Source: Luidia sarsii (taxonomy: Eukaryota; Echinodermata; Asteroidea; Paxillosida; Luidiidae). Taken from it: DNA of 64,000 nt. The stretch spans positions 20,035,280 through 20,099,279 of the forward strand of contig OX465103.1 in assembly GCA_949987565.1 (NCBI GenBank), in the 5' to 3' direction. The translations under genes and the position numbers were made by a program. The notes under the pieces are model-generated. The model saw only the letters and a program-made list of their open reading frames with translations, searched no databases and was not told where the DNA came from. Of this stretch, positions 1 to 11,169 are shown one piece after another (position 1 is the first letter of the stretch; each line of letters starts with the position of its first letter).

Positions 1-53
1 GCTATACGTCGCGAAGGGAAATCGGTCGATCATAACAAAAGAAATAATAGTGT

Positions 54-180
54 ACGCTACTCATCGTTTGTCTCCGAATGTTGTTTCCGCGTAGTTTAAT
101 ATTATTCCCTTCGTTACTATTGTGGTATGAATAGTGGTATGAATAGAAAGAAGGGGAACACAGGCTTCAATTTGAGGGTA
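54..180 (+). repeat. Dispersed repeat fragment, copy of 35215-35337
   Basis: This stretch (catcgtttgtctccgaatg and onward to the 'ggcttcaattt' segment) matches 35215-35337 in the same orientation with scattered differences. The second copy lies inside the hAT-like element at 34228-35678, so the window probably opens inside another, older copy of that element. Confidence 0.7.
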
Positions 181-189
181 ACATTTTGC

Positions 190-420
190 AATGTTTAAAG
201 GCCCTATACAACATTGGTAAAGGTCAAAAGATTACAACAGTTCGTGTGTTAAACCATTAAACATTCTAAAAAAGCCATCCTGCGGAGGTTTTAGCTCAAA
301 TGATTTTCTGAGAAAGGAGAAAAAGGCAAAAAACCGTCACGGTTTTCTCACCGGTCTGTAAGAAACGAGAAGATTCCACTGAATTTTTGAACAGCGCCCT
401 CAATATTATCGATGACTGAT
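190..420 (+). repeat. Fragment of dispersed repeat family R1
   Basis: It contains the segment 'ggccctatacaacattggta' followed by 'aaggtcaaaag'. Related versions occur near 38310 (direct) and near 6830 (inverted). I use R1 as a local label for this family, which also includes 37361-38450, 42899-43060 and 51650-52132. No coding potential is seen. Confidence 0.5.
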
Positions 421-714
421 CTGTGTTGATTATGTCTTCATCACAGACCCGTACCACCTATGCACGTACGAATGGCCGTCTGCGTGCATGGTGTTACCGT
501 AGAGGTTGTTACGTGAATGATTATGGAAACTCGTTGGAGTAGACACTGGGCGTAATGTTCGTTGCGTAGTGGGACCGTTTGACCGTATTTCAGCTAGTTT
601 CAATCTGGTACACATGTAAGCTGTTAGTGGCCATAGGTTATCTGGCTTGCCATCAACGGTTTTTTTCTTTCAGCCAGCTAGCAAATTCAACCGTATGATT
701 CGACACAGCTGTGT

Positions 715-765
715 GTACATGTACTGTACTGTGTACTGTACTGTACTAGACTGTACATGTCCATG
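715..765. repeat. TGTACATGTAC-type palindromic cluster
   Basis: This is a short run of tgtac/catgta palindromes ('gtgtacatgtactgtactg'). The same motif recurs across the window, for example at 1955-2015, 6475-6550, 7645-7712, 15540-15880, 16940-17060, 34995-35070 and 35485-35535. The ORFs that cross these clusters are made of Tyr/Thr/Cys/Met/His/Val runs and are not genes. Confidence 0.75.
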
Positions 766-1065
766 TAAAGTAAACTCAAGGACGCGAGGGTAATGCTAAT
801 GCCTATGGTCAATGCATAGAGGTCCATGGGTAAAGTGTGCGTCGTTTGAGGCTCAGCACGGCTACGTTTGGCGTTATCCATTTTGCTTTTTCTTGTACAG
901 GCACATGTAATGGACATTGTTGTTAGAATTATACTATTTCAAGAGTTGACTCAAAGTTCCATGGTTGACTCGTCTATGTCCCATACACAGCCGGGGTTTG
1001 GTTCAATGGTTCTTGCTATTACCGGTAGTGAGCCCGATCTGACGATGAGGGGAATTAATAAATGA

Positions 1066-4000
1066 CGTTATCCTCGTATTTTATTGATACTCATGCAGGT
1101 TCATTAGCAACTTCTAAACCGATAACTCCCTGCCCTGATACCTATATTAGAGAAAATACTTCCCTAAATTTGGTAAAAAGTGCACAGTCTTCTCTGAAAC
1201 TGAGCGCACCGAGTTACATTTACATCTAAAGAGCCAAAGGCCTCAGAAATGACATCGACGCCGGTAAAATTATTATTACCAAACCAACCATTGAAAAATA
1301 TTACCCTACGTTAGTTCATATTAGCCTATAATTATATGTTAGTTCTTCCATGGTTAGTTAATTTTGACTTGCGTGCATAAACAAAATCTATTCAGGTTCA
1401 GATGAGGGCTTTTTTTCGAACCCAGCTAGGACCAGAACACCCATTAATTTATCCGTCCTGTTCGAACTCCAACTGCAGCTTCCGGCTATGACATTTCGAA
1501 ATAGAAAATTCTCAGGTCCTCGATCAATAGATACGACTTCTTCGATTCGCGAACAGCTTTCAGTGCCACGTTCTTCACCAATATCATCCCCGGCAAAAGT
1601 GTGATGTGTCAATGACGTTATTTTTTCCACCCCCGCCCCCCCCCAAAAAAAAAGCCGGAAAGGATCGAAATCAACTAATGGCTCACGCGTGGATTATAGC
1701 TAGTGGAACGTATAATCAAGACAGTGACATGAAAATTCAATTGCATAGCATAATCGAGAGCGATGATCGAGTCTGTTTACAAAAGTCGGAACGTCTTCCT
1801 ATCGGTCACGCCCGCGAAAATGGCTTCCAGCGATAGAATATGAAGAGCTACCGACTAAAGAGAAAGAGTCGGGTACTTTCCTGCCCCCCCTTCCTGTTAT
1901 GTGTAGCCCATCTAAATGTACCTACTATCTAGCATAGCACGTATTGATGTGAAGTATTATGTACAGTGTACATGTGTGTACATGCACATGTACATGTACA
2001 TGTACTGTACATTGTACATGCGCAAAGGAATGGGTTGCGGTTGCGGAGTGAGTGTCCCGTGAAAATCATGTTCGTCCATGGCCAGCTTCGTACCCTCCTG
2101 CCAGTACTGCTACTGGCTTGTGTTTTTGAAGTTAATGCAATTTCCAACAAATTTCCCTGGATTTCAAGCTCCAGTTCCAGGACATAAAAATGACAATGTT
2201 TTACAAATAAACATTCAATTACAATTGCTTAGCGTGTCGCTCCTAGTTGCTTCCATTGAAAGATACAAATGGGTCTCGTTTAGATTTATCGATGTCCATA
2301 CCATTGGAAAGGTTTCAAAAAAAAAAGTGCAAGTACTTTAGTAAAGAGGTTGTAAAATGATGAGCCGAGGAAGACTGGCGGCTACTCCCGCAAAGTTTAC
2401 GCCGGGGCAGAGGGGAACACGCAGGCACTGGAACTTGGAAGGGCAAGGACACGAAATAGGGGGTGGGAAGAGTTCGAAGAAGAGGCAGAGGTAGGGGATC
2501 ATTATTGGCTCCTCAGCAACAGGGGGTTAATCTTCTACGTGAGCAGTGGCAGCAACGTTTACAGCTACTGTATCTCTATATTTTGCTGGGAAGGTGAACA
2601 ATTGAAAGATAATGTCTCATTGTATGAAAACAAAACAATTTTTAATTTTCAAAATTTCATAAAATTACACGTACATGTAGTATGGAATAATACACGTGAA
2701 AGCTTAAGAACAGTAACATTTAATTATTGTCCTAATTCATAACAAAATGTCCATGAAATTAAAGGTAAATCTTACAAGCAACATTACAATGTTTTGTTAG
2801 GCCCTAATCCTTTACACCCAAGTATTGTCATCGCCAAAGCCGGACAGAGTAAAAAACACAACGGAATTGTGTTTGAAGGGGGAACAGTCTTCCCTGTTTT
2901 AATGCACGTAACCCCACTGGGTGGAGTCGTGAAACTGTAAAATAACAATAGAGAAAATATAATGAGTAAACATAATAACTAGTAAAGACAAATGTTGACT
3001 GGAATGGGACCTGAGCCCCGGATCTCTGGAAAATAAACATTCAGGTATGCCGATCTCCGTGTACATACTATATGACATACAAATCAAATATAGGACGATA
3101 TACAGCTACAAATTATACAATATTAAATCATTCACTTACAATCGTTTGCGGGAAAACTGGCCACTACGGCATGCGACGATGAAGCGGGTTGACAGTAGGT
3201 TTATACAGGGGTATTCTGGAGTAGTCACTGTCGCAAGCTGGGGTTTACTGGGTTAACAATTATTACAGGTATACGGTACGAATGCGGCCACGGACACTGT
3301 CCTAGATTCACGTGTGTAGTGAGGGACGCTCAAATCGTGAATGCCGAACAATACCAGGGAGGCAACCGCGGGAAAAGGCTGGTTATGTAATGGGAGGGGC
3401 TGCCCTAATTACTGATTGGACAGAATGGAGACGAACTATAACCCTATGTAAATTATACGCACAAAAGGGCGAACGGATCTCCTATGCAGGGAAAATTCTT
3501 ATCGGCGGCGATAACAAGTATGTTTACTTTTATGTACAAATTATGGTCTACTGCCCGTCACTGTTGATGGAACACTCACTCTCATAAATCCTGTTTTCTG
3601 TTTATTTAATATACCTGACTTTATAAGATGGGGAAAATAATGTAAGTACATTACCATTAATAGTACATGTATCAACAACCTGAGGCAAAGCAAGGGCATA
3701 CTGATTGTTCAATATGGAATACTTGTTTCCGTGATGTCAATTGCAGCATCTGCCAGAGTCAACAAATGACACTGCTTGTGGGCAATAACATTGTTCTCAA
3801 CAGAAAACAAAACTGTTTACAAAAATATAAGAAAAATAAGTGCAAACTGCTTTAAGACTAAAACTACCAGCTTTCAATCTTAGTCATTTTTTGATCATCA
3901 ATATCCAGTGGCCTCTACCCCTTCCTATCTGTTTTGCCACTTTCATTTTCCCTTCAAAGGTGAACCTGCTAAAATAAAAAATATCACATTGTTTTTTTGA

Positions 4001-4860
4001 ATTTAGGAAAACAATCCAGAAAAGGAAAACCGAAAACTCAAACTAAAAAAATACAATACCCCCAAGACTTAAACCCATTATCAAATAACAATTGCACAAA
4101 TAGTGTTTGGTTACATGATAAATTACAGCTCAATGATTTCTAAATTTATTTTAAGCTACTGTTCATCACTAAGTTTCTTGCAGTAGTTGATGTCTAATTG
4201 ATCCGTACATTGCAGAGTAAAAAAAAATAAAAAAAAAACTCTTAAGAGAAAACTGTTTGGAAAAAAACCCACTAATAGTAATGATCTAATTAGAGAAAGC
4301 TGCAGTCATCAATCAGAATCATGCTTAATTATTAATTGTCAAAATAACAAGGTTTAGTAAGCCTGTCTGTCTGCAGAAGGTACTGTTACCTTAGTGTTCC
4401 CCTTTTGTACCCCTGGCTTGGCCACACTTGAGTGCCTCCACACTGCAGTGGTTTCTGCCTTGAGACTTTGTTTCATTCTTATTCACCCCTTCAACTGAAT
4501 GAAACACACACCAAACCAATTATCACACACAATTATGAACACATTTGGATCATTGCCATATCTGCTGCAAAAGTGAAAGTCATCTGAGATAAATCTGCAT
4601 TTCTGGTTATTTCATGGCCTAGTCACTTCTCTTGCCAATCATGTCATGTTTCAACTGCTAATGAGGTGTCAACATTATAGAAGATCCCTTGTGCAACATC
4701 GATAGGCTCTGCAAAGATCGCTCACACGCTGTTCTTGTTGGAAAAGGCTGGCTTGGAAGCTCCGTAATACTTGTTGAACGTATTGTCACTTTGAGATGCT
4801 AATAGGTGGGGGACATCTGGCTCCTCTCTTCAATTGTCTCTTTTTTCAAAGCATCCACTA
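1066..4860. other. No gene recognised
   Basis: The sequence is AT-rich with only short unconvincing reading frames, homopolymer runs (for example 1628-1653) and one TACATG cluster (1955-2015). I see no recognisable domain or RNA gene, and no clear exon apart from a possible terminal exon of the minus-strand candidate gene just beyond its right edge. Confidence 0.5.
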
Positions 4861-4881
4861 TGATCCTCTCGTTAGAAACCT
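4861..4881 (-). CDS. Possible terminal exon of minus-strand candidate gene
   Basis: On the minus strand a good acceptor (cttgtacag) ends at about 4882. The exon upstream (5071-5157) leaves two bases, and in that phase the reading frame closes after about seven codons at a TAG. The splice and stop positions fit, but there is no conserved sequence to support it, so this is a weak inference. Confidence 0.2.
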
Positions 4882-5070
4882 GTACAAGAAATGTATTTTT
4901 TGAATGAACATACTCTTATTCTCTTATAAAGGGATAACCTGACATTATCAAATTTGATTTGTTTAGTCTGCATTGTATATTGATTTAGAATCGACATCTC
5001 AAGTAATCAGAGTGAATTTCAGAGTGTTCTCTGAGGAAACCCAGCTTTTGTGGCCAGTTTCAGTATTTAC

Positions 5071-5157
5071 CTCAGATTGTAGCAATACTGCACTAACTCT
5101 GATGAAGTCTTGTCCGGGAGGGAATCAATCTGCTTACAATCATCTGGCCAGCTTTGA
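5071..5157 (-). CDS. Candidate exon B of unidentified minus-strand gene
   Basis: The minus-strand exon is bounded by an acceptor (gcttcag) and a donor (gtaaat). It opens with one base of a split codon, which fits the two bases left by exon A at 6071. The frame reads through about 28 residues with a segment DSLPDKTSSELVQYCYNLR. This loosely recalls the third helix of SANT/Myb-like domains (LP-KT--ELV-YYY pattern), but that is only a resemblance. The matching splice phases are the best argument that it is real. The gene may belong to the host or to a decayed transposon. Confidence 0.35.
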
Positions 5158-5802
5158 CTGAAGCTTCAAATGACTCCTGACATCAAATGCTGAAAAAAAA
5201 AGTTGGAATGTGTGATTAAATTTGCGGCAAGTAATACTGTACTTGTATACATGCATTGTATCAGGGGCCCTTTGCGCACAATAAGTGATAATATTTTCAC
5301 TGTGTGAATTTCAAATTATTGTCCTGTTTAATCCACTTACATCAAATGGAATGTTGATTTTTTTTAAACCATGTATAATTTTAGACAAACGAATAAGGGA
5401 AAAGTGACTTGGAACTTTAGCACACTTTTGAAAAATGGCAAAGAAAACTTTGTCTTGACGGGGACTTGAATCTGAGACCTCTGGTTTTGCACACCAGTGC
5501 TCTTCACATCTCAGCTGTCCAGTCCTTAGAGGGTTACTGTTACCGCAACTATATTACTAATTATACTGAGTAATACTATATACTTTATAAGTAACTGTAC
5601 TACTACTAATACTAGTATTACAGTATTGGATATACCAAACAGGACCTTTCTAAGCTACTAATACTATATGTCTTCAACACCGGTGCAGGTCCTGCTATCT
5701 AAACTGACTAAAGTGCCAAGTGCTAGGGTCAAATCACCACGTTTGATTAACAAAATTATTAAGTTTTTCTTCCATGTTTACTCAATAAACTCAAATTAAA
5801 AA

Positions 5803-5948
5803 ATGTACTCCTACTGTACTACTGAAGTACTAAGTACTAGTAGTAGTACTATGAGTAGTAGTAGTACTACTAGTACTACTACTACTAGTACTACTAGTAC
5901 TAGTACTTTTTAGTAGTACTACTACTAGTACTGTACTAGCGTAGTACC
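5803..5948. repeat. TAC/TAG trinucleotide microsatellite
   Basis: This is a dense imperfect array of tac, tag and act units (for example tagtagtactactagtac). Looser forms of the same motif start near 5555. Because TAC/GTA and CTAG combine, much of the array is self-complementary and could form hairpins. No coding sequence is present. Confidence 0.85.
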
Positions 5949-6070
5949 TTGTTTCATGCACTTTTCTGTATGCAACTCTTGCCGAAATGAATATACATGA
6001 TGTAGAATTATTACTATATTATTAGAAATATTTTTAATCTACATTTTTTAAGTATATATTATTTACTCAC

Positions 6071-6366
6071 ATTCCTGTACTTGTGCTGGGTTGGTTGGGG
6101 CTGAGGCTAGCAGTCGAAGGCCTGGTCGTCTTTTCTAGGCCATCCAGCATGATTTCGGCCAGCTTTGCATTGGATACTCCAAGCTCATTTGCCTTGGACC
6201 TCCAGCGTTTCAAGAAGGATGGCGTAAGACTAAGAGTAGACAGAGTGTCGTCGTATCGTGCGATGCACGGAACTTCCGATTAGCCTCCGCTTTCGACCTT
6301 TTCTTGGCGCTTTCTGACATGTGCTTCTTCGGCCTTCCACGATTTCCTTTCGAACTTTTCTCCATT
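6071..6366 (-). CDS. Candidate exon A of unidentified minus-strand gene, one frameshift
   Basis: On the minus strand an ATG at 6366-6364 opens a basic, AT-hook-like N-terminus (MEKSSKGNRGRPKKHMSES). A second frame then carries SLTPSFLKRWRSKANELG and AKLAEIMLDGLEK, and the exon ends at a good donor (gtgagt). A one-base shift near 6240-6255 separates the two frames, so the copy is either damaged or has a base error. The basic GRPKK start and the helix-rich FLKRWRSKANELG stretch suggest a nucleic-acid-binding protein. I do not recognise the family. The final two bases fit the phase of exon B (5071-5157). Confidence 0.35.
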
Positions 6367-6589
6367 TTGAAAGGTCAAAAGATTATTAACCTTCCAAAAG
6401 AAGTTTCAGAAGTTGAGTATAAGTTATAAGCGTGATATAAACAGAATGAATACGCGTAACGATGCACTTCACGAACTGTACACAGTGTGCACTACATGTG
6501 TGTGTACAGTACATGTATAATGCACGTGTGTGTACCGTACCCGTGTGTGTGCACTAGCACATTTTTTCGGACAAACTGCGGCCGTTGAC

Positions 6590-6855
6590 CAAGTAAGAAT
6601 GACAATCTTTTAACGGTCGTGTGAGGGCAGCATTCAACGAATCGCCCGAAAAACGGATTTATTGACTTATTGAGATCAAAAATAATTTCGGTGTTTGAGT
6701 AACGATTTCTCGAAAACTACAGCATCCCAGACCGTAATATTTCAACATGAGGATTCTATCATGACCATCTACAAACTGTGTAAATTAGAAGGAAATCTGT
6801 GGACATCGATTTTTTCCGATCTTCCCAATGTTGTATAGGGCCTTTAACTTCCGAT
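6590..6855 (-). repeat. Inverted fragment of repeat family R1
   Basis: The segment 'ccaatgttgtatagggcctt' is the reverse complement of the R1 core at about 196-216. The flanking sequence on the same side is similar in character but diverged. The interval from 6367 to 7289 otherwise shows only a tgtaca cluster (6475-6550) and no recognisable gene. Confidence 0.45.
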
Positions 6856-7289
6856 ATCTCAAGAAATGAATGAAAAATTCCTTCTCAAATTTTCTAGAAT
6901 TCTGGAAAATACACTCTGGTTGACCGCGAAACTTAAAACATCGCTAGTATAAATAGGCCGCTGTAATAAATAGGCCTAGAAAACAACTCAACTGTAAGGG
7001 CTGCGCTGGCAGAAGTCTACTAATCATTGCACACGTACCGAGTGCACGTAAAGTTCCGAAACGGGGGACGTTGGTGTTTTGGTGACAGCGTTGTGTGTGT
7101 AAGCTCGCTTCGTGATCGCTAACGACCTAGGTGACAGACAACTGGCGCCTGTAACCAAGGACCCTAGTTTTTCGGTCGTGTGTGAAATGGGCTTTAGTAA
7201 CCCTCATCCTCTCGAAGGTCGGAGACCTGAGGGTTACGGACCGCTATGTAAAAAATCGACCGAAGTTTGTGTTTTCACCATTTTTGAAA

Positions 7290-7609
7290 CACTACTGTCC
7301 CGATCGCCCCCTTTTTCCACCCTTTTGAAAATCGCCACACACAATCTAAAGACATAGATTTGATCCCAAATGTATACTGAATGTGATCAGATACTCACAA
7401 CATCGCGGGTAAAATATTTTTCCGAAAAACGGGCCGAAACTCAGCCAAATACTGTCTGAAAATGTCCTGTCAACGACCTGGCGCCTCGACCAATCAGCGT
7501 TTAGTCTCGTGACGTATATCCCGCACGACGGCTATTTGCTGTTTCGCAATAACAGTCCACACACGTGGTGCGCGCGCAGGTCATCGCCCTGTGAAGAGCA
7601 GACTTGGGC
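7290..7609 (-). repeat. Inverted partner of 18517-18892, promoter-like block
   Basis: The reverse complement of this block matches 18517-18892 over almost its full length, apart from two small insertions in the other copy. It includes a CCAAT-type sequence (accaatcag), a CRE-like site (gtgacgtat) and CpG-rich DNA, which resembles a promoter. No reading frame is shared. It could be the regulatory end of a dispersed element. Confidence 0.75.
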
Positions 7610-7644
7610 TGTATACACATGCGCGCGTGCGCTGTACTGTAAAT

Positions 7645-7712
7645 GTACATTATAATGTACGTACTGACATGTGATGTACGTACAGTACATGTACATGTAC
7701 ATGTACATGTAC
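7645..7712. repeat. TACATGTA palindromic array
   Basis: This is an array of gtacatgtacatgtac repeats directly before the 5' LTR of the BEL/Pao element. It overlaps the presumed target site of that element. Confidence 0.85.
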
Positions 7713-7719
7713 AGTATTA

Positions 7720-8808
7720 TGTTGTTGATAGGATGTAAAAAGTTTGTTGAGGTCATAGGCTCTCCTCCTGTAGTCACATGATGGCGCTGTTCAGTTGACA
7801 ACGGGGTGCAGAACACTAAATAGAGCTCCCATTGATCACTGTACAAAAACACCCACTTTCAAAGCCAATTATCCCATGCCCAAAAGTCTCTCAGTTCTTG
7901 TAGCTATACTTAAAATTGTAGTTTGGAGCTTCATCTCTCAGATTCTTTTCAATTTTAGTGCTCTTAGCCGATTAGATTTTTTGCTAATTACCCGCAGAAA
8001 AAAAACACCCCCAAAATGTGTAGCCGTCGATCCAAGCCGAATTTCTGCAAGGATTTTGGGATGAACCCCTCCACTTCCACAGCCAAATAGGGCCACATTT
8101 AAAGCCAGATATTGTCCAAATTACATACCAAATTGAAGAGTGAACCCCCAGGTTGTCTTAAGCTTCACTTGTTCTATAATGTATCAGTTAATTAACCTCC
8201 AAAGACCCCTTATTAAAAAAAAGTTGTGGGTAGACACTTTATGATAATCAGCTCGGCAGAGCCATCTTGGATGGATTTTGTGTGCTGCACCCAATGGTGC
8301 AGCTCTACAATTCAGTTATTTCAACTTCAAGTTACAGCTCTTGCTACATTGTCAGAAATACTCCACCTTGATTTCCCCCAATGCGCCCAATGATGTAAGT
8401 GCACTTTTTTTCTTGAAGGATAATTGTTATAGAGTAAAATGAATATAATTTTCTTTATAGTCCAGATAGAATAATAGTGAAATTTAAGTCCCTAAATTTA
8501 ACCCTCCAGATTTGTGGTAATGTAATTATGTCATCGTTTAACTGTGCAGCAGATATACATTTTGTTGTTGTGAAGAGAGCTATTTCCCAGTTTGTTAATG
8601 TACTGTTTTGATCATTCTAAGAGGGGAGTGCATATCATTTTTTGTTTCTTGTAACATTCTAGGCATTGATTGGTTTTATTTAGAGACCATAGCCACAGAA
8701 GGAGCACTTTCACAAATACTCAACTTGTTTTGTCTTTTGAATGTTTAATTCAAAGTGGTGATTAGTCCAGTACATTTTGCGTCAGTGGAATATTTATTGT
8801 CTGTTACA
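7720..8808 (+). repeat. 5' LTR of BEL/Pao element, with 485 bp extra block
   Basis: It starts TGTTGTTGATAGG and ends GTTACA, like the 3' copy at 14295-14955. It is 1089 bp against 661 bp because of a block at 7811-8295 that the 3' LTR lacks. A shorter block near 8760 (about 50 bp, 'ctgattgaactctttgcc') is present only in the 3' copy. Confidence 0.9.
7811..8295. mobile_element. 485 bp block inside 5' LTR, flanked by GGTGCA
   Basis: The block is absent from the 3' LTR and is bordered by the six-base direct repeat GGTGCA (7805-7810 and 8296-8301), which occurs once at the matching place in the 3' LTR. This fits either an insertion with a 6 bp target-site duplication or a deletion in the 3' copy between short repeats. 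I see no terminal inverted repeats and no coding sequence. Confidence 0.7.
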
Positions 8809-10235
8809 TCAAGTTCAATATCAGCGTCCAAAGAGAAACGACAGGGTGAGTACTGCGGTAACAAGTCCAGGAGATGATGTAAAGCCGGAAGACTCGGCCA
8901 GTCAGTGTAGTCATACAACAAGCACCTCTTCAAGCAGGAGAGCCAGAATAGAGGTTATGGCGAAGAAGGCTGCACTACAAGCAGAAATGGAGGCGCTCAA
9001 AGAGCAGCAAGAGCTGGAGCTACAGGAACTGAGGCTCCAACAAAGAACAATGGAGCTCCAGATCAAGGCTAAGCTGTCCCGTGCAGAGGCAGAGGAACGA
9101 GTGTGTGCTGAATATGATGAGAAGAAGAGCGAAGTTCGCCCGACACAGACCAGTCTGACCCCCCTTCGAGCCCAGTCCAGGCAAAAGTTCGCTCCCACAA
9201 GGTGGGTCAAGCAAAATGATCCAGCCATGGCCAGTACTCATCGAGGATCATGAAACGTCCTGGACGCAAGGTAGATCACCCCGCACTGATGTAATCGGTG
9301 AAATGCTGCGCCAGACGAGGCAACAGCAGCAAGACCTAATAGAAGCTCTGCAGCTACCAAGAGCAGAACTGATGTGCTATAAAGGAGATCCCATGAAGTT
9401 TTGGGAACTTTGGAGGTCCCGGAGGTCAACGTTGATAGCACAAAGGTCAGTGCCGCTGCCAAGCTGACAAGACTTCTGCACTACTGCAGAGGTAAAGCAC
9501 GTAGAGTGATTCAGGCATGCTCTGTAATGGAGTCAACACTAGGCTACGAACGGGCTAAGACCTTGTTGAAGGAAAGATTTGGAAACAAATACCGGTAGCT
9601 GACGCCTGGACGAAAAATGTCACCAGAGGCCAGGCAGTAAACCCCCATGACGGAAAGGCCATCAGGGAACTTGCAGATGATGCATGAGCTGCAAGTTTGC
9701 TACCAGACCCTGCAGTCAATGGGATATGAAAATGAAATGGCACACCAGAGCTTCCTGAAAGACATCCTGGAACGACTGCCAAACTACATGCGCTACCGAT
9801 GGGCCGGCAAGGTTAGATGTCTGGAGAAAAATGAGAGCCGCTTGCCAAACATGGAAGATCTAGTGGCCTACATAGATGACGTAGCAGAAGAAGATAACAA
9901 CCCCATCTATATACGGCTCGTCTACTTGGAAGAGAAACCATGATGTTCCTACCAGGGGAAATGCCCGTGACCAGCAGAGATCTAAAGGCTCCTTCGCAGT
10001 GACGTCTATGCCAGAAAGGGCACCTCCCAGGAAGTGTGCACTATGCGAGGGAGAACATATGCTCTGTTTGGCTGTCATAGATTCAGAGCAAAGTCACCAC
10101 AAGAAAGGTTTGAGTACGCTCGACAGGAAAGACTGCTTCAACTGTCTGCGTAAAGGTCACATGACTGCCGTGTGAAGGCTGAACAGGACATGCACCGTTC
10201 CTGGCTGTGACAAGAAGCATACCAAATTTCTGCAA
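8809..10235 (+). pseudogene. gag: BEL/Pao Gag, broken
   Basis: The first frame has a strongly charged coiled-coil-like stretch (LQAEMEALKEQQELELQELR, about 8970-9035). It is followed by the DUF1759-type Gag core (YKGDPMKFW near 9380, then GKARRVIQ and LLKERFGNKYR). After stops near 9597-9645 comes a continuation with LKDILERLPNYMRYRWAGK. A CCHC-like segment (CFNCLRKGHM, about 10135-10163) ends at an in-frame TGA. The family role is particle assembly and RNA packaging. At least three stops or shifts make this copy non-functional. Confidence 0.8.
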
Positions 10236-10238
10236 GTC

Positions 10239-11163
10239 ATGCAGACACCACAGCAGCAAGCACAAGATGTCTTACAGCAGACTACACCACAAGATGCCTC
10301 AGTCCAGAATGGCTATGTCGACTCATTGGAGGCGAGTTATGTCACAGGGGCCGGCAAGACAGTCCTGCCCATTGTACCTGTACGAGTCAGATCTGCAGGA
10401 GGCAGCATCTTCATCAAGACACACGCATTGCTAGATACCGGATCGACAAACTCCTGTACAGAGCACTTGGCATCCCAGCTGGAAGCCAAAGGAGAGAGAC
10501 ATCGCATCAATCTGACAACACTAGATAAGACAGAAGGCAGCATTGACACCATGAAGATAAGTCTGGCTGTTGATAGTGGGCCAGCAACGGAGTGCATCGG
10601 AATGCCGTGTATTTACACAAAGAAGACGATCAACATTTCGAGCATACACCTGGCTAACATAGAAGAGATAGCGCAGATGCCACATCTAAAGAGCATCAAC
10701 TTGCCCTTTGCCAGAGGGAAAGAAGTTGGGCTATTAATCGACCAAGACGTCCCTGCAGCACTCATGCCACTTGAAGTAAGACAAGGGACAGAGAAGTACG
10801 GGCCTTATCCTGTGAGAACCACCTTGGGATGGTCACTACATGGACCAGTCAGCCAACTGAAGTCACCCGAGCACCCCAGTATTGCGTCGATCTTTGTCCA
10901 ACACGACATGGGTCTTGAAGATCAAGTTCAGAAGTTTTGGAAGCTAGAGGGGTTCGAAGACCTACACGACAGGAATGAAATGTCAGTGAATGACAAGAGA
11001 GCCTTGAAGATATGGGAGAATGGTACAGAAAAGGACAAGGGACATTATCAGTTACCGATACCATTTAAGCAACAACAACTGAACCTGCCGAGCAACAGAT
11101 GGATGGCTGAACAAAGATTGCAGAGTCTAGCTCGGAAATTCAACAAGGATGAATCTCTGCGAT
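10239..11163 (+). pseudogene. pol: BEL/Pao protease and start of Pol
   Basis: An open stretch of 308 codons. The aspartic-protease active site LLDTGSTNS lies at residues 64-72, in an A17/DUF1758-type peptidase region. It is followed by the conserved linker to reverse transcriptase (LIDQDVPAALMP, then YPVRTTLGWSLHGPV). In this family the protease cuts the Gag-Pol polyprotein. The frame ends at a TAG (11163-11165), after which RT continues in other frames. Confidence 0.85.
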
Positions 11164-11169
11164 AGAAGT

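Noticed and set aside
1388..1630. 80-codon minus-strand frame
   Set aside because: Balanced composition but no motif, splice context or neighbour to support a gene.
3312..3587. 91-codon plus-strand frame
   Set aside because: No recognisable motif or exon borders; probably chance.
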